A stretch of DNA of 64,000 nt from Ga0077555 sp050250755. Its GTDB lineage: Bacteria; Pseudomonadota; Alphaproteobacteria; Rhizobiales; Hyphomicrobiaceae. Positions 1 to 11,626 of the stretch are shown in pieces. Positions within the stretch are counted from its first letter, which is position 1; each line of letters begins with the position of its first letter. A program made the position numbers and the translations under genes. Below the pieces are notes generated by a model. It made no database searches. It saw only the letters and a program-made list of their open reading frames with translations, and was not told the DNA's origin. Where the stretch lies: NCBI GenBank assembly GCA_050250755.1, contig JBFWOB010000009.1, forward strand, positions 1-64,000. Reading direction: 5' to 3'.

Positions 1-2506
<2,506 letters not shown>

Positions 2507-2606
2507 GATCGGGTTTCGTACCGGAAGGCGTGGCAGGCGGCAATGCAACCCGGCGCCTCACGCACAGGAGGGTTGCGCCTTATGTAGGAGCGGGCAATCG
2601 GAGCGG

Positions 2607-4145
2607 CTAGCGCCGGGTCTTCAGTTGCTCGAGACGCGCCTGATACTGCAGGCTAACGCAGCGCTTTTCACCACCGCAGGTGTCGCGGGTCGCGATCCAC
2701 TGGCGTTGCTCCATGATCAAGGCCTTGCGCCGGTCGCCGGATAGCCCACGCGCAACACGGACGTACTGGGCATCGAGCGCCACGTCGAGTTTGGCGAGGT
2801 CCGCATCCGAGCAAACCGCAACTTCGGCGGGGAGGGCATGCTCGGTGCAATCGAAGCTCGGCTTGGCCCGAGCAATTGGAGCGCTCAACGATCGTTGGCC
2901 TGTACTAAGATAAGCAATCCGCGTCCGATAGGCGCGTGCGATGCAACCGGGCTCGATCCCACACTCATCGCGGTCCGTGATCCATCGGCGCTGGGTGGCG
3001 AGAATGTCCTCCTTGCGACGTGTATTGGCGGCGCCGTGGGCCGAAGCGTAGACGCGCGACAGCTCGTTATCGAGGATCGCCAGCTCAGGGTTGTTGCACA
3101 CCGCCACCTCGGCGTCCTTGTAGTGCTCCTTGCAATCGAAGCTCGGTTGAACCGGGCGCAACGAGACATTGGCCACGTTCTGGATGTGCGCTCCTTCCGT
3201 TTGTTCCTGTTGTGGCAAGCTCGCCAGAGCGCCGCGCGCGCGCTCGACGAAGGGCGTATCCCTGTAACGTCGGACGAATTCCTCCAGCAGCTCGCGGTTC
3301 TTCGTGTTCTTGATCCATCCCCAGGCCTCCGCAGCCTCGCTTTTCGTCTGGTCAGCTTGGTTCGCGACCTTCTCCTGGCCCGGCGCAAAGTAGAACTTGT
3401 TGCCGAGCGCGGAATGCTCCCACGGAATCTGCGCGCCGGCTGTCGCCTGGGCCACCTCGTTGCGCACGGTCATCATCAAGTCCGTGATCGATTGCCCTGG
3501 CGTCCGGATATGCGGCAGAAGCTTCTCGGTGAATGGCGAGTTCCGCCCGGTGCCATCGCTCGCGACGTTGCCGGGCTGGGTGGCATACGCGATGAACGTG
3601 CCGAGATCGGATGCCACGGTGACCGCCAGGCCCAGGTTGTCGCTCACCGCACGGGTTCCCATGCTACGGGCGAGGGTGCGCGCGAAGGGATTGTTCCGGC
3701 AGGCGTCGAGCATCACGATCTTGGTGCGCGCCGACTTCATTTGACGCAAAACGAGGTCGAGCGAGACGGCCTCGAAGTCGAGGTCGCGCTCGCTGTTGAG
3801 CTTCGCGTCGATTGGGATCAGGTAGTTGACGCCCTTGGCCTGTAAGCCGTGGCCTGCGTAGAAGAACAGCACGTCGTCCTTCGGGCTGATGGCATCGCCG
3901 AATGCCTTGAGCCGTTCCGTGAAGGCATTTCGGCCGAGATCGGTCCCCGCGATCACGACGAACCCGAGTGCCCGCAATGCCTCGGCGACATCGTTGGCGT
4001 CGTTGGCGGGATTTCCGAGAACCGGCACATTCGCGTACTGGCCGTTGCCAATGACGAGCGCAATCCTTTGCTGGGCGAGAGCAGGGAACACACTCAAAAG
4101 AAGACAGGAAACGAGGCCGAGCACCGCCGCGAATATCGATCTCAT
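2607..4145 (-). CDS. Secreted caspase-like (peptidase C14) protein with two LprI-type domains
   Basis: Predicted exported protein of 512 aa. The ATG at 4145 starts a clear signal peptide (about residues 1-25, ending ALAQ), so longer in-frame starts are rejected. Residues 26-250 form a caspase/metacaspase p20 fold with the catalytic dyad His99 (YAGHG) and Cys149 (LDACRNNP). A short helical linker follows. Two tandem repeats (about 340-420 and 430-512) each begin PSFDC, contain AEVAVC and a later C..C pair, and match the lysozyme-inhibitor LprI-like DUF1311 fold. Caspase-like proteins with such tails are known in Rhizobiales, but their substrates are unknown. It is a lone gene downstream of uvrA on the same strand. 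The family call is firm; the role is open. Confidence 0.85.
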   Translation of the reverse strand: MRSIFAAVLGLVSCLLLSVFPALAQQRIALVIGNGQYANVPVLGNPANDANDVAEALRALGFVVIAGTDLGRNAFTERLKAFGDAISPKDDVLFFYAGHGLQAKGVNYLIPIDAKLNSERDLDFEAVSLDLVLRQMKSARTKIVMLDACRNNPFARTLARSMGTRAVSDNLGLAVTVASDLGTFIAYATQPGNVASDGTGRNSPFTEKLLPHIRTPGQSITDLMMTVRNEVAQATAGAQIPWEHSALGNKFYFAPGQEKVANQADQTKSEAAEAWGWIKNTKNRELLEEFVRRYRDTPFVERARGALASLPQQEQTEGAHIQNVANVSLRPVQPSFDCKEHYKDAEVAVCNNPELAILDNELSRVYASAHGAANTRRKEDILATQRRWITDRDECGIEPGCIARAYRTRIAYLSTGQRSLSAPIARAKPSFDCTEHALPAEVAVCSDADLAKLDVALDAQYVRVARGLSGDRRKALIMEQRQWIATRDTCGGEKRCVSLQYQARLEQLKTRR

Positions 4146-4373
4146 CACGCACCCGTTGACGTCGAGAATATACTCCGGCGTTTGGTAGCACGTCAGTCCG
4201 GGAACGGTCACGCCATGCCGCTTTCGCAACGGACACCATGTGGATTTCCCGATCGCTGTGCCGATGCGATGACCGACGATGGGCATTGTCGCGATCACCG
4301 TTCCCGCCTACGCTGTCCGGACAATTCGAGCGAGGCAGGCTGCAAGTGTCCTCGCGACGTCCGGAGGAAGCGC

Positions 4374-5558
4374 ATGCTCAAGTATTTCGACTCGTCCTAT
4401 GTCGGCACCGTCGACATGGAGAATTGCGGCTATCTCGGCACGCCGATCAACGATCGGGACTACTCCAACGAAGAACTCGCGGGCGCCCTCTACAAAGCCG
4501 AGAAGTATGCCCGGACCATGGACGGTCTCGGCTACGACACGTTCTGGATGGCTGAGCACCATTTCCAGCCGGAAGGCACCGAGTGCATCCCCAACCTGCT
4601 GATGATGGCGATGCACTTGTGCGGCATCACCAAGAACCTCCGCATCGGCTGTGGTTTCAACGTCGTGCCCATGTGGCATCCGCTCCGCCTCGCCGAGGAT
4701 TATGCAACGGCCGAGATCCTGACGCGTGGTCGCACCGTGTTCGGCGTCGCGCGCGGGTATCACACGCGCGAAGTCGAAACGTTCGGGTCGCCGCTGACCG
4801 ATCAGGATGCCAACCGCGAAATGTTCGAGGAGGGCTGTGATCTCATCTTCAAAGCGTTCAACGAGAAGAAGTTTAGCCACAAGGGGCGATTCTGGACGTG
4901 CCCGCCGGAAGTTCCGTACCGCGGCTACACGCTGAAAGAGATCACACTCGTTCCGCGTCCGTTGAAGTTGCCCGTCGAGTGTTGGCAGCCGATTCAGTCG
5001 GGCTCCGACCGCGCGTTCGATTTCATGGCGAAGCACGGTATCTGCGGCGTGATCGGTGGCGGTTCGGCAGAGGGTGGTGCCGTACAGCGACACATCGATG
5101 GCTTCCGGGCCGCTTACAAGCGCCGCGGCATTGACATTGCGCCCGGTGAGCGCATGTCGATCGGCTATCAGTTCCATATCGCCTCGTCGCGCGAACAAGC
5201 GATGAAGGAGGCGGCGCCCTACTACGAAGAGAACATGAAGATGTTCGGCGAGTTGCGGCTCGTACGCGCCATCACGGAGGAGCAGATGGCCGCCATGCGC
5301 AATCCGGCTCTCGTCCCGAACACGAAGCTGCCGCGGATCGAGGATGCGGTGAAAGCCGGTGGCTTCCTGGCGGGCACGGCGGAAGACATCATCGAGACGT
5401 TGAAGAAGACCGAAGCATCATTGCCTGGTCTCGAGCGCGTCTCGTGTTCGCTGCCCCTCGGTACGCCGCTTGCTACCGCCGTCGAGCAGCTCGAGCGCTT
5501 CTCCAAGGAGGTGATGCCCGCCTTCAAAGGCCGCAAGCAATCTGCAGCGGCCGAGTAA
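4374..5558 (+). CDS. LLM-class flavin-dependent oxidoreductase (luciferase-like monooxygenase)
   Basis: 394-aa bacterial-luciferase-like TIM-barrel protein, expected to use reduced FMN and oxygen on an unknown organic substrate. The ATG at 4374 has a GGAGG ribosome site 8 bases upstream; an open frame extends further left but overlaps the divergent caspase gene and has no ribosome site. Family features are the N-terminal GLGYDTFWMAEHHF motif, the barrel strand RIGCGFNVVPMWHPLRLAEDYA, and a C-terminal FLAGTAEDIIETLKK segment typical of the LuxA-like subgroup. It stands alone, divergent from the caspase gene. The substrate cannot be inferred. A second, only distantly similar member of the superfamily lies at 11627-12715. 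Confidence 0.88.
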   Translation: MLKYFDSSYVGTVDMENCGYLGTPINDRDYSNEELAGALYKAEKYARTMDGLGYDTFWMAEHHFQPEGTECIPNLLMMAMHLCGITKNLRIGCGFNVVPMWHPLRLAEDYATAEILTRGRTVFGVARGYHTREVETFGSPLTDQDANREMFEEGCDLIFKAFNEKKFSHKGRFWTCPPEVPYRGYTLKEITLVPRPLKLPVECWQPIQSGSDRAFDFMAKHGICGVIGGGSAEGGAVQRHIDGFRAAYKRRGIDIAPGERMSIGYQFHIASSREQAMKEAAPYYEENMKMFGELRLVRAITEEQMAAMRNPALVPNTKLPRIEDAVKAGGFLAGTAEDIIETLKKTEASLPGLERVSCSLPLGTPLATAVEQLERFSKEVMPAFKGRKQSAAAE

Positions 5559-5674
5559 GACGGCTCTCGCGAGCGGAACTTGTAGGCGATCGGAAAGAGA
5601 TAGCGGCGTTGCATCGCGCCGCTATCTTCGCAGCGGGATCTCATGATCAGACGCGGTGCGGGCTCGTCGTTGGA

Positions 5675-6253
5675 TTACTTCTTGAGTATCGCGGGAGAGG
5701 CGGCCGGAACTGCTGGGGCCGCATCCGGCTTGGCCGACCCGGCGTCAGCCGATGGGGCGGCGGCATTCCAGCCGCCCGTTCCAACCACGCTGCAATCGTC
5801 CTTTTCTGCAGTCCAGCGGCCGACGTCGGCAGTCATCAGGTTGGCTTCGGCCTCGGAAAATCGATAGTTCTTCGCCTCCACCACCGACCCCGTACCTGAC
5901 GGCGTGATCGAGATGCCGAACGCGCGCAGCACACCGTGCGATGATCCTTCCGTACGCGTATGCACCGCAATTTCAGCGGCATGCCCCATCGACGGCGGAT
6001 CGACCTTGGCGTGGAACACATGCGTCTTCTTGAGGGATCCTTCCGGGCCGAACCAACACTTGAGCGCGCCGCGCGCGATCCGGGCGTAAACGTCGACCGG
6101 AGGATCGGAGCTGGTCGATACGGGAAGCTGCGAGCTGGCAGTGGCGCTCGTCAAAGATGTCAATGTCGATGTATCGGCCGAGCACCCACCGCACAACAAG
6201 GCGAGGAGCAGCACACCGGCGCCTGACGTTCGGTCATTTCCTATGGGCGACAT
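5675..6253 (-). CDS. Putative lipoprotein of unknown function
   Basis: 192 aa starting at the ATG at 6253. The N-terminus has a hydrophobic stretch (GVLLLALLCGGC) ending in a lipobox-like LCGGC at about residue 24, so the mature protein is probably a lipid-anchored periplasmic protein. The middle (about 55-150) is a compact domain with two cysteines (ALKCWFGPEG and KDDCSVV). The C-terminus is a low-complexity Ala/Pro tail. I do not recognise a named family. It is monocistronic, between the convergent monooxygenase gene and fliJ on the same strand. Confidence 0.65.
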   Translation of the reverse strand: MSPIGNDRTSGAGVLLLALLCGGCSADTSTLTSLTSATASSQLPVSTSSDPPVDVYARIARGALKCWFGPEGSLKKTHVFHAKVDPPSMGHAAEIAVHTRTEGSSHGVLRAFGISITPSGTGSVVEAKNYRFSEAEANLMTADVGRWTAEKDDCSVVGTGGWNAAAPSADAGSAKPDAAPAVPAASPAILKK

Positions 6254-6559
6254 CCCGAGCCTCTACGCGACTCGCGTGCTGCGAGCGCCGAACATTCTCC
6301 GAGGACGAGCGATCGGACAAGCCCCCTGCGGCGTTCGGCGGGCGGGGCCGGGTTGCCTTGTTCGAAGCGCATCCGGTCGATGAGCCGGCACCTCGATGGA
6401 GCCGCTGGCATGGAAACCGGCTCTCCGACACCCCAAAAATGCGCGTGCCCGGCAGTCATGATGACGGCCGGGCAGGGACGCAAGTGCAACTCAGGAACGA
6501 TTAGGAACAAGAATGCCAGATGTTTCGCTCCCCCGCGATGCTTCGTGCGGGGAGCTTCT
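6254..6559. other. Intergenic region between fliJ and the lipoprotein gene
   Basis: About 300 bases with no convincing gene. It must hold the lipoprotein promoter on the minus strand and, near 6527-6555, a hairpin just past the fliJ stop codon. Short open frames here have no family resemblance. Confidence 0.5.
6527..6555 (-). terminator. Hairpin immediately downstream of fliJ
   Basis: GCTCCCCCGC at 6527-6536 pairs with GCGGGGAGC at 6547-6555 (one bulged C, 10-base loop), five bases past the fliJ stop. There is no clear U-tract on the minus strand, so it may be a weak terminator or an mRNA 3'-end stabiliser. Confidence 0.4.
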
Positions 6560-6943
6560 TCAGCCGGCCAGGGCGTCTGTATTGCGCTCGCCGAGCCTGC
6601 GTGCACGGGGAGACGCGTCACGCGGTTCGGGAGCCTCTGCCTTGGCAAGCTCGTCAGCCGCAAGATCGCGCTCGGCCTGAGCAACTTCAAGCTTGGCGCG
6701 TAGCCCGTCGACGGAAAGCTGGAGATTGTCCCGGCGTTGCCGGGCAGCCTTCGCGAATGTCGAATAAGCAAAATGCTTGTTGTCGCGCACACCCGTGCGC
6801 TCTTCCTCGTTCGCAATCTGGCGATCGAGGTCTTCGGCCATAGACTCGAACTCTCGGATCATGGCTTCGAGATCGGAAACCTTACGGGCCTTCTCGCGGG
6901 CTTCAAACCGCATCAGACGAAGAGCACTCTCTCGTGGCCTCAT
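6560..6943 (-). CDS. fliJ: Flagellar export protein FliJ
   Basis: 127-aa, highly charged, almost wholly helical coiled-coil protein. FliJ is a cytoplasmic component of the flagellar type III export ATPase complex (with FliI and FliH). The start MRPRESALRLMRF and the segments ADLDRQIANEEERTGVRD and HFAYSTFAKAARQRRDNL match the Rhizobiales FliJ pattern. In related genomes fliI and fliJ lie next to ctrA, which supports the call; here fliJ is divergent from ctrA. fliI is not adjacent: the next gene downstream on this strand is the lipoprotein. The shared 770-bp upstream region holds CtrA- and CcrM-type motifs. Confidence 0.85.
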   Translation of the reverse strand: MRPRESALRLMRFEAREKARKVSDLEAMIREFESMAEDLDRQIANEEERTGVRDNKHFAYSTFAKAARQRRDNLQLSVDGLRAKLEVAQAERDLAADELAKAEAPEPRDASPRARRLGERNTDALAG

Positions 6944-7715
6944 AACGCATTACCCCCACTCGCTCGGTGAACTCTACGCCGAACCGCAAATTCAAGTTCC
7001 ATGCCACCCATTTAGGCCGGCTTCTTCGCGCAGCGCAAGACTGACCGTGCGTCCAGCCGTCGCACAACGGCACAATACGTGCCAAGATGGGCTGTCCGGC
7101 TGGACAAGATCCGCGCACTGTGCCCGAAGCCGCTTAAGTTGCGGTAAAGCAACTTCCGTCCAGCGAATTCGAGGTCTGTGGCATGGCCACCGGCGCGAAC
7201 TGGAACTGTCTCAAACAGCCAAGCGATGTGTTCGTCAAGTAAGGAATCGTCACAAGATGCCGTCCGTATTCGGATTTTACAGCCCAGCGAGCGCCGGATC
7301 CGCACCGTCATCCGTTGTCATGATCCTGAGCGAATCGGACTCGAAGTTCGAACATTCGGCTAGGGACAGAAGCGCAAATCAGGTATTGATCCACGATATA
7401 GTTCGTGGGCGGTTGAGCCGGCGGGGGTGGCCCGGTTCAGGCCGACTTACAAGTAAATCCAAGTCGGATGTAGGATGGTGGACCGCGCGGTGTGCTCGCA
7501 GCGGCAGGGTAGTTGCGTTCGCAGCAGAGGGCGTCAAGAAGCGTAGTTAGGGTAAAGGCAAGCCTGCCAAGGTAACGAATAGGAGGCAGCCAAAAGGAGT
7601 TTGTTAACCTCTGTGTCCTACATTTCGAAATCGTGAATAAGCGATGCGGGGCGACGCATCGTTGGGCAAGGCTCGGGGCAGCGGGTCCGGCGCAGGTCGG
7701 CGAAGAGAGGTTGGA
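6944..7715. promoter_or_regulatory. Divergent fliJ/ctrA regulatory region
   Basis: 772 bases without a supported gene. It contains a near-consensus CtrA box TTAA-N7-TAAA at 7134-7148, a TTAACC half-site at 7604-7609, and three GANTC sites (7244-7248, 7332-7336, 7338-7342), the methylation target of CcrM. In Caulobacter, ctrA is autoregulated and controlled by GANTC methylation with GcrA. The motifs are read directly; their function here is inferred. The ribosome site of ctrA (AGAGAGG) is at 7704-7710. Confidence 0.5.
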
Positions 7716-8414
7716 ATGCGGGTCCTTTTGATCGAGGACGATAATGCCACGGCGCAGAGCATCGAGCTGATGCTGCAGTCGGAAGGCTTCAACGTCTACA
7801 CGACCGACCTCGGGGAAGAAGGCGTCGATCTTGGCAAGCTGTACGACTATGATATTATTCTATTGGACATAAATCTTCCGGACATGAGCGGCTACGACGT
7901 CTTGAAGCAGCTGCGTGTGTCCAAGGTGCAGACGCCAATCCTGATCCTTTCCGGTCTGGCTCAGATCGACGATAAGGTCAAAGGGTTGGGCTTCGGTGCC
8001 GACGACTATATGACGAAGCCGTTCCACAAGGACGAGTTGGTGGCCCGCATACACGCAATCGTTCGCCGTTCAAAGGGGCATGCTCAGTCTGTCATCGAGA
8101 CGGGCGAGCTGAAAGTGAATCTCGATACGAAGACCGTCGAGGTGCACAGTCAGCGCGTGCACCTGACCGGCAAAGAATACCAGATGCTCGAGCTGCTCTC
8201 CCTGCGCAAGGGCACAACGCTCACCAAGGAGATGTTCCTCAACCATCTCTATGGCGGCATGGACGAGCCCGAGCTCAAAATCATCGACGTCTTCATCTGC
8301 AAGCTGCGCAAGAAGCTGCAGACGGCGACCGGCGGCAAGCACTATATCGAGACGGTTTGGGGGCGCGGCTACGTGCTTCGCGACCCGAGCGACGAAAATA
8401 CCGTCGCAGCCTGA
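7716..8414 (+). CDS. ctrA: Cell-cycle response regulator CtrA
   Basis: 232-aa OmpR-family master regulator of the alphaproteobacterial cell cycle. The receiver domain (about 1-115) keeps the acidic pocket (IEDD), phospho-acceptor Asp51 (ILLDINLPDMSGYD), and the Thr/Lys switch (FHKDEL region with TKPF). The winged-helix domain (about 125-225) has the near-invariant CtrA sequence LTGKEYQMLELLSLRKG and FICKLRKKL. The start is the ATG at 7716 with an AGAGAGG ribosome site. The short C-terminal tail ends in two alanines (VAA), as expected for the ClpXP degron of CtrA. RcdA, which helps degrade CtrA in Caulobacter, is also in this window (37518-38054). Confidence 0.98.
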   Translation: MRVLLIEDDNATAQSIELMLQSEGFNVYTTDLGEEGVDLGKLYDYDIILLDINLPDMSGYDVLKQLRVSKVQTPILILSGLAQIDDKVKGLGFGADDYMTKPFHKDELVARIHAIVRRSKGHAQSVIETGELKVNLDTKTVEVHSQRVHLTGKEYQMLELLSLRKGTTLTKEMFLNHLYGGMDEPELKIIDVFICKLRKKLQTATGGKHYIETVWGRGYVLRDPSDENTVAA

Positions 8415-8455
8415 TCTCGATTGCCCGAACGGCCTGCCCAATGCCGATCGAACCA

Positions 8456-8479
8456 AAGGGGAGCCCAACGGCTCCCCTT
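8456..8479 (+). terminator. Rho-independent-type terminator after ctrA
   Basis: A perfect 10-bp stem AAGGGGAGCC / GGCTCCCCTT with a CAAC tetraloop, 41 bases after the ctrA stop, followed by CGTTATTTC. Confidence 0.75.
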
Positions 8480-8584
8480 CGTTATTTCGGACGGGGTACA
8501 CAGCGCTTGCGAGTGTAAACTCACGATTTCGCCTCATTTCGACCGGATAGCGGCTCGACAATCTGGCGGGCAAGGCGAGACCGA

Positions 8585-9223
8585 ATGACAGCGGACGAGA
8601 TACCCGGCGCGCAGCTCATGCTGGCCGTCGAGGCCGGAATAGGGGCGAGCGAGCGGCTGGGTGCCGTGCTGGCCGCAGTTCCAGTTGCGTCCGTTATCGT
8701 GATGCCTTCGGCCGACAAGGGGTTCGTTGCGTCACTCGTGGGGGAAGGGCAACGACGGGGTGCCGCGATGCTGATCGCAGATGATGCAACCCTGGCGCGG
8801 TCAGTAAAGGCGGATGGCGTTCATCTCAGTTACAGCGAAGCCGCGCGCGAGCAGGTCGAGGCGGCGCGCGCGGTGCTCGGCGGCAAGGCGATCGTCGGAT
8901 GCGACGTCGGCCGGTCGAAGCATGAGGCGATGACAGTTGGTGAGCTTGGGGCGGACTACGTGGCTTTCGGCGTGCCAGCCTTCGTGAAGGATCGCGAGAC
9001 GGCGTTTCAGAGGCAACTCGATCTTCTCGCATGGTGGTCCGAAATTTTTGAGGTGCCCTCAGTTGCGATGGACGGAGCGACTGTCGAACAGGCCGAGGCG
9101 ATGGCGGCTGCAGGCGCCGATTTCGTTTGCTTGCATCTCGGCGTTGGAACGTCGGTTGGTGATGCGGTCGAACAAGCCCAGGCATGGACGGCTGCTGTCG
9201 ACCGCGCGGCAGTGCGCGGTTAG
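8585..9223 (+). CDS. Thiamine-phosphate synthase family protein (ThiE/TenI-like)
   Basis: 212-aa TIM-barrel protein of the TMP-synthase/TenI family, which in the canonical case joins HMP-diphosphate to thiazole phosphate. Conserved landmarks are IADDATLARSVKADGVHLS (canonical HVND..GVHLGQ region), GCDVGRSKHEAMTVGELGADYVAFG and a C-terminal GADFVCLHLGVG. Several active-site positions differ: INDR is IADD, and the usual GPVFPT after the DYV.FG strand is GVPAFVKD. It could therefore be a paralogue rather than the main ThiE. No other thiamine gene is nearby and I see no TPP riboswitch upstream. Confidence 0.78.
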   Translation: MTADEIPGAQLMLAVEAGIGASERLGAVLAAVPVASVIVMPSADKGFVASLVGEGQRRGAAMLIADDATLARSVKADGVHLSYSEAAREQVEAARAVLGGKAIVGCDVGRSKHEAMTVGELGADYVAFGVPAFVKDRETAFQRQLDLLAWWSEIFEVPSVAMDGATVEQAEAMAAAGADFVCLHLGVGTSVGDAVEQAQAWTAAVDRAAVRG

Positions 9224-9248
9224 CGCGGACGGAGCGAAGGAGACCAGC

Positions 9249-10397
9249 ATGGAGGGTCTGGTCGAACGGCTGGCTCTGGGTCTGGGCCTCGGCATTATGG
9301 TTGCGGTTCTTGCCGGGCCGACAATCAGCCGCGCCGAGAGCAGTAGCTGGCAGCAGCGGATTTCGCGACAGCCGGTGGCCAAGCCGCGACAAAGTGGCGG
9401 TGCGACCGTCAAGAGCCACACCGTTGATCCAGCCCACATGCCGAAAGGCGCGTTGACGAAGGACACGATCCCCGCGCCGTCGAAAGCTTCACTCGGGCCG
9501 ACGACAACCACGGTCAAGGACGACGCCGAGGCCATTAAGCCCGGCAGTGACGCCGCCTACGAGGCCTTTGACCAGGGCAAGTATCTGACCGCGCTCTCAA
9601 TCGCCGCGAAACAGGCCAAGCAAGGCGACGCGATTGCGCACACGCTGGTGGCGCGCATCCATGCCGAAGGTCTCGGTGTACCGCAGAGCAGCAAGCTGGC
9701 CGCGCAATGGTATGCCCGTGGTGCGGAGTTGGGTGACCCCGAGGCCGCGCTCGGGCTCGGCACCCTTTATGCGCGCGGGGAGGGTGTCCCGCAGGATTAC
9801 AAGAAGGCAGCGGAGCTCTTCGAGAAGGCCGCGGCCACCGGGCACGCCGAGGCCGCTTACAATCTCGCTTTGCTGTTCCTCTCCGGCAAAGGCAAGCCGG
9901 AGCTGCCGCTGCGTGGGTTCATGCTCATGCAATACGCCGCCGAGAAGGGCGTGATTGCCGCGATGTACGATCTCGGCACGCTTTACGCGACAGGAACGGG
10001 TACGGCGGCGAACGCCTTCGAGGCCGCCAAATGGATCGGCAAGGCCGCCAATGCGGGCTACCCCGAAGCCGAGATCGACTACGCGGTCATCCTGACGAAG
10101 AACCACGAGTTACCGCAAGAGCAGCTCGCCAAGATGCGCCGCCGCGCCGTCGAGCTATTTCTGTCGGCGGCCCGCAAAAACCTGGTCGTGGCGCAGAACC
10201 GGTTGGCGCACTGCTATCTCGAAGGTATTGGCATACCCAAGAACCTGCTGCAGGCCGCCAAGTGGCATCTGATCGCCAAGGCCGGCGGCCACGCGGACGC
10301 GGATCTCGACAAGGCGGTTGCCGGCCTTTCCCAGAGCGATCGTCAAAAAGCGACGGTCGCGGCGGCGGAATGGCGCGACCAGATGCTGCTCGAATAG
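9249..10397 (+). CDS. Sel1-like repeat protein, exported
   Basis: 382 aa. The ATG at 9249 (GGAG 12 bases upstream) begins a signal sequence or single N-terminal membrane segment (GLGLGIMVAVLAGPTISRAE). A Pro/Thr-rich spacer follows, then from about residue 95 at least five Sel1-type TPR repeats of 36 residues (A..WYARGAELGDPEAALGLGTLYARGEGVPQD and similar). Sel1 proteins are protein-interaction scaffolds; in alphaproteobacteria several act in envelope assembly or signalling. It lies just downstream of the ThiE-like gene (25-base gap), so they may be co-transcribed. The partner is unknown. Confidence 0.85.
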   Translation: MEGLVERLALGLGLGIMVAVLAGPTISRAESSSWQQRISRQPVAKPRQSGGATVKSHTVDPAHMPKGALTKDTIPAPSKASLGPTTTTVKDDAEAIKPGSDAAYEAFDQGKYLTALSIAAKQAKQGDAIAHTLVARIHAEGLGVPQSSKLAAQWYARGAELGDPEAALGLGTLYARGEGVPQDYKKAAELFEKAAATGHAEAAYNLALLFLSGKGKPELPLRGFMLMQYAAEKGVIAAMYDLGTLYATGTGTAANAFEAAKWIGKAANAGYPEAEIDYAVILTKNHELPQEQLAKMRRRAVELFLSAARKNLVVAQNRLAHCYLEGIGIPKNLLQAAKWHLIAKAGGHADADLDKAVAGLSQSDRQKATVAAAEWRDQMLLE

Positions 10398-10447
10398 ACG
10401 CGAGCGAAAGTGGGACGACCAGCAGGGGGCCGCCCCAATTCCGATAT

Positions 10448-11347
10448 TCAGCTTTTCTTGCTGTCGTCGGCACTTTGATTGTTGAGGCGCGCGAGCAGGC
10501 TGCACGTATCCCAGCGGCCGCCACCCAATCGCTGTACCTCGGAGTAGAATTGGTCGACCAGGGCCGATACCGGTAGATGCGCACCGTTCTTGCGCGCTTC
10601 GTCGATGGAGATGGACAGGTCCTTTCGCATCCAGTTGACGGCGAAGCCGAAGTCGTACTTCCCGTCCATCATCGCCTTCCAGCGATTGTCCATCTGCCAC
10701 GAGCCGGCTGCGCCCTTCGAGATCGTGTCGATCACCATCGGAAGGTCGAGACCCGCCTTCTGCGCGAAGTGGATCCCTTCGGCAAGGCCTTGGACGGCGC
10801 CAGCGATGCAGATCTGGTTGACCATTTTGCAAAGCTGCCCGGAACCGGGTTCGCCAATCAGGTTCACGGCACGGGCATAAGCTGAGATCACCGGCTTGGC
10901 GCGCTCGAATACGTCCTTGTCACCGCCGCACATGACGGTGAGCACACCGTTCTCGGCGCCGGCCTGGCCACCAGAAACCGGCGCATCGATGAAGCCGAAG
11001 CCCTTCTCCCTAGCCACAGCATAGAGCTCGCGCGCGACGTTGGCTGAGGCGGTCGTATTGTCGATGAAGATGGCGCCTTTCTCGACGCCCTCGAAGGCGC
11101 CGTCCTTGGCGACCGTCACCGACCGCAGGTCGTCGTCATTCCCGACGCAGCAGAACACGTAGTCCTGGCCCTTCGCGGCCTCGGCGGGGGTCCGCACTGC
11201 CGTGCCGGCGCCGTTAGCCTTCACCCAAGCCTCCGCCTTGGAGAAAGTGCGGTTGTAGACAGTGAGTTCGTGTCCGCCCTTCTTCAACAGGTGCCCAGCC
11301 ATCGGGTAGCCCATGACGCCGAGACCAATGAATGCGACCTTTGCCAT
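10448..11347 (-). CDS. Beta-hydroxyacid dehydrogenase (3-hydroxyisobutyrate / tartronate semialdehyde reductase family)
   Basis: 299 aa, NAD(P)-dependent. The start is the ATG at 11347 with GGAGAG upstream; longer in-frame versions are rejected because the dinucleotide fold starts at once (MAKVAFIGLGVMGYPMAG, GxGxxG at 8-13). The substrate motif DAPVSGGQAGAENG and the catalytic-lysine segment GQLCKMVNQ are present, with the all-helical C-terminal domain intact. Family members reduce or oxidise 3-hydroxyisobutyrate, tartronate semialdehyde or glyoxylate/succinic semialdehyde, and these cannot be separated by eye. It is divergent from the SsuD-like monooxygenase. Confidence 0.87.
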   Translation of the reverse strand: MAKVAFIGLGVMGYPMAGHLLKKGGHELTVYNRTFSKAEAWVKANGAGTAVRTPAEAAKGQDYVFCCVGNDDDLRSVTVAKDGAFEGVEKGAIFIDNTTASANVARELYAVAREKGFGFIDAPVSGGQAGAENGVLTVMCGGDKDVFERAKPVISAYARAVNLIGEPGSGQLCKMVNQICIAGAVQGLAEGIHFAQKAGLDLPMVIDTISKGAAGSWQMDNRWKAMMDGKYDFGFAVNWMRKDLSISIDEARKNGAHLPVSALVDQFYSEVQRLGGGRWDTCSLLARLNNQSADDSKKS

Positions 11348-11626
11348 TATTCTCTCTCCTCGGGTGAGGCGCCTGGACAGGCGAGGCGCCGGAAATGATG
11401 CCGCGCAGCGCGGGTGACGGGCCGCGGCGCCACCGGCGCGACCCGATCGTCCCATCGCTCAACGGGTGCGAACCTTGGGCCCAACATGATTTCTAGCGAA
11501 TGGGAGCGTGGCGCGCCCATCGAAAAATTTGAGGCCACTCTTTCTTGGTCGCTGCGCCGCGTCTTCCTTGCCAGCCCGGCCAGCCGGTGCGAGCGTTCCA
11601 AGTCGCAACACCGGAAGGGGACCGCC

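Noticed and set aside
6777..7550. 257-codon open frame across the fliJ/ctrA region
   Set aside because: Ser/Arg-rich, overlaps fliJ and the ctrA promoter, no family resemblance or ribosome site.
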